Assembly (NCBI GenBank): GCA_945903655.1
Contig: CAMDOY010000003.1
Span: 1-28,770, forward strand
From: Rhizobium sp. Q54
GTDB taxonomy: Bacteria > Pseudomonadota > Alphaproteobacteria > Rhizobiales > Beijerinckiaceae
Direction: 5' to 3'
Length of the DNA stretch: 28,770 bases
How positions within the stretch are numbered: position 1 is the stretch's first letter; each line of letters begins with the position of its first letter. Below the pieces are notes generated by a model that saw only the letters and a program-made list of their open reading frames with translations, had not been told where the DNA came from and did no database searches. A program made the position numbers and the translations under genes. Positions 28,471 to 28,770 of this stretch are shown here, in pieces.

Positions 28471-28770
28471 TCAGCCCCGCTCCGCGACCACGCAGCGAAA
28501 GCCCACATGGCCCGCTGAGGTGTCGATGGGCTCGGGATGGCGGGCGGCGGGGCGGTAGCGCCTGCAATAGCTGGGCGCGCACAAATGCGAGCCGCCCTTG
28601 AGCACCTTGCGGGGGATCCTCGCCTTGGGCTGGAGCGGGTCGTAACTGCGCTCTTCGCGCCCGCCCCGGGGGTTGCGGGGAACGCAGCAGGCCTTCAGGG
28701 CCTCGTCGGGATGTCCTGCCTCATACCAGTCGCAGGTCCATTCCCAGACATTGCCGATCATGTCGAAAAG
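28471..28770 (-). CDS. Formylglycine-generating enzyme (SUMF1 family), C-terminal part
   Basis: Partial: about 99 residues, open to the right edge. The visible frame begins LFDMIGNVWEWTCDWYEA, typical of the FGE-sulfatase domain, and continues to KVLKGGSHLCAPSYCRRYRP and HVGFRC. The Cys pair in the GGSxxCxxSYCxRYR motif matches the copper-binding active-site cysteines of aerobic FGE, so this looks like a true enzyme and not one of the many FGE-domain proteins that lack them. FGE converts a Cys or Ser in sulfatases (CxPxR/SxPxR) to formylglycine. No sulfatase gene is in the window; it may lie beyond the right edge. The real start is outside the window. Confidence 0.92.
   Translation of the reverse strand, partial: LFDMIGNVWEWTCDWYEAGHPDEALKACCVPRNPRGGREERSYDPLQPKARIPRKVLKGGSHLCAPSYCRRYRPAARHPEPIDTSAGHVGFRCVVAERG

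Noticed and set aside
26496..28508. Long minus-strand open frame (670 codons)
   Set aside because: Antisense to ligB and the hypothetical gene and overlapping the DUF1003 gene in another frame; its product has no domain-like features.
1..28770. CRISPR array, tRNA or rRNA gene, insertion sequence or prophage gene
   Set aside because: No regularly spaced repeats, cloverleaf-like sequences, transposase or phage protein signatures were found on either strand.

Overview
The window is high-GC DNA from an alphaproteobacterium, most likely of the Hyphomicrobiales (Rhizobiales). The signs are a probable EcfG-type general-stress promoter, an HWE-family histidine kinase, a small secreted GCG/CRPN-type glycine-rich protein, a urea-type ABC binding protein behind a sigma-54-type promoter, and a great many solute-binding proteins and hydrolases. 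The species cannot be fixed from the sequence. No tRNA, rRNA, CRISPR array, insertion sequence or phage gene was seen.

Layout. (1) 1-1806, minus: start of a urea/short-chain amide ABC operon, with urtA behind a well-formed sigma-54 -24/-12 element, a hairpin after urtA, a 67-residue one-helix membrane protein, and the start of the next gene running off the left edge. (2) 2021-5731, plus: a secreted alpha/beta hydrolase, then a tight cassette of TctC-type binding protein, Rieske [2Fe-2S] ferredoxin and ACMSD-type amidohydrolase, closed by a strong terminator. (3) 5740-8074: two divergent orphan binding proteins (TAXI and DctP families). (4) 8078-11060, minus: an orphan PAS-PAS-HWE sensor kinase and an MmgE/PrpD protein with its terminator. 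(5) 11259-13968: a two-gene split chromate transporter whose 3' end overlaps prmB antisense, then a proline-rich ORF and the GCG/CRPN-type gene, divergent around an EcfG-type promoter. (6) 14252-16689, plus: alpha/beta hydrolase, cupin and Bug-type binding protein. (7) 25970-16691, minus: a compact seven-gene operon encoding a NitT/TauT-type ABC importer (ATPase, two different permeases), HyuA, HyuB with an unusual C-terminal extension, the NMT1-like binding protein, and a CocE/NonD hydrolase that lacks the expected catalytic Asp. (8) 26341-27410, plus: a LigA/LigB-type extradiol dioxygenase. (9) 27504-28770: a hypothetical protein, a DUF1003 membrane protein and the C-terminal part of a formylglycine-generating enzyme.

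The general picture is an accessory catabolic and uptake region: six solute-binding proteins from five families sit beside hydrolases, a hydantoinase/oxoprolinase/carboxylase-type ATP-dependent enzyme, an amidohydrolase with its own Rieske protein, and a ring-cleavage dioxygenase. The seven-gene ABC-hyuAB-cocE operon is the best candidate for an undescribed uptake-and-degradation pathway. Its substrate cannot be named from sequence alone. The EcfG-type promoter between two small secreted or low-complexity genes, and the sigma-54 promoter of urtA, are the clearest regulatory findings.
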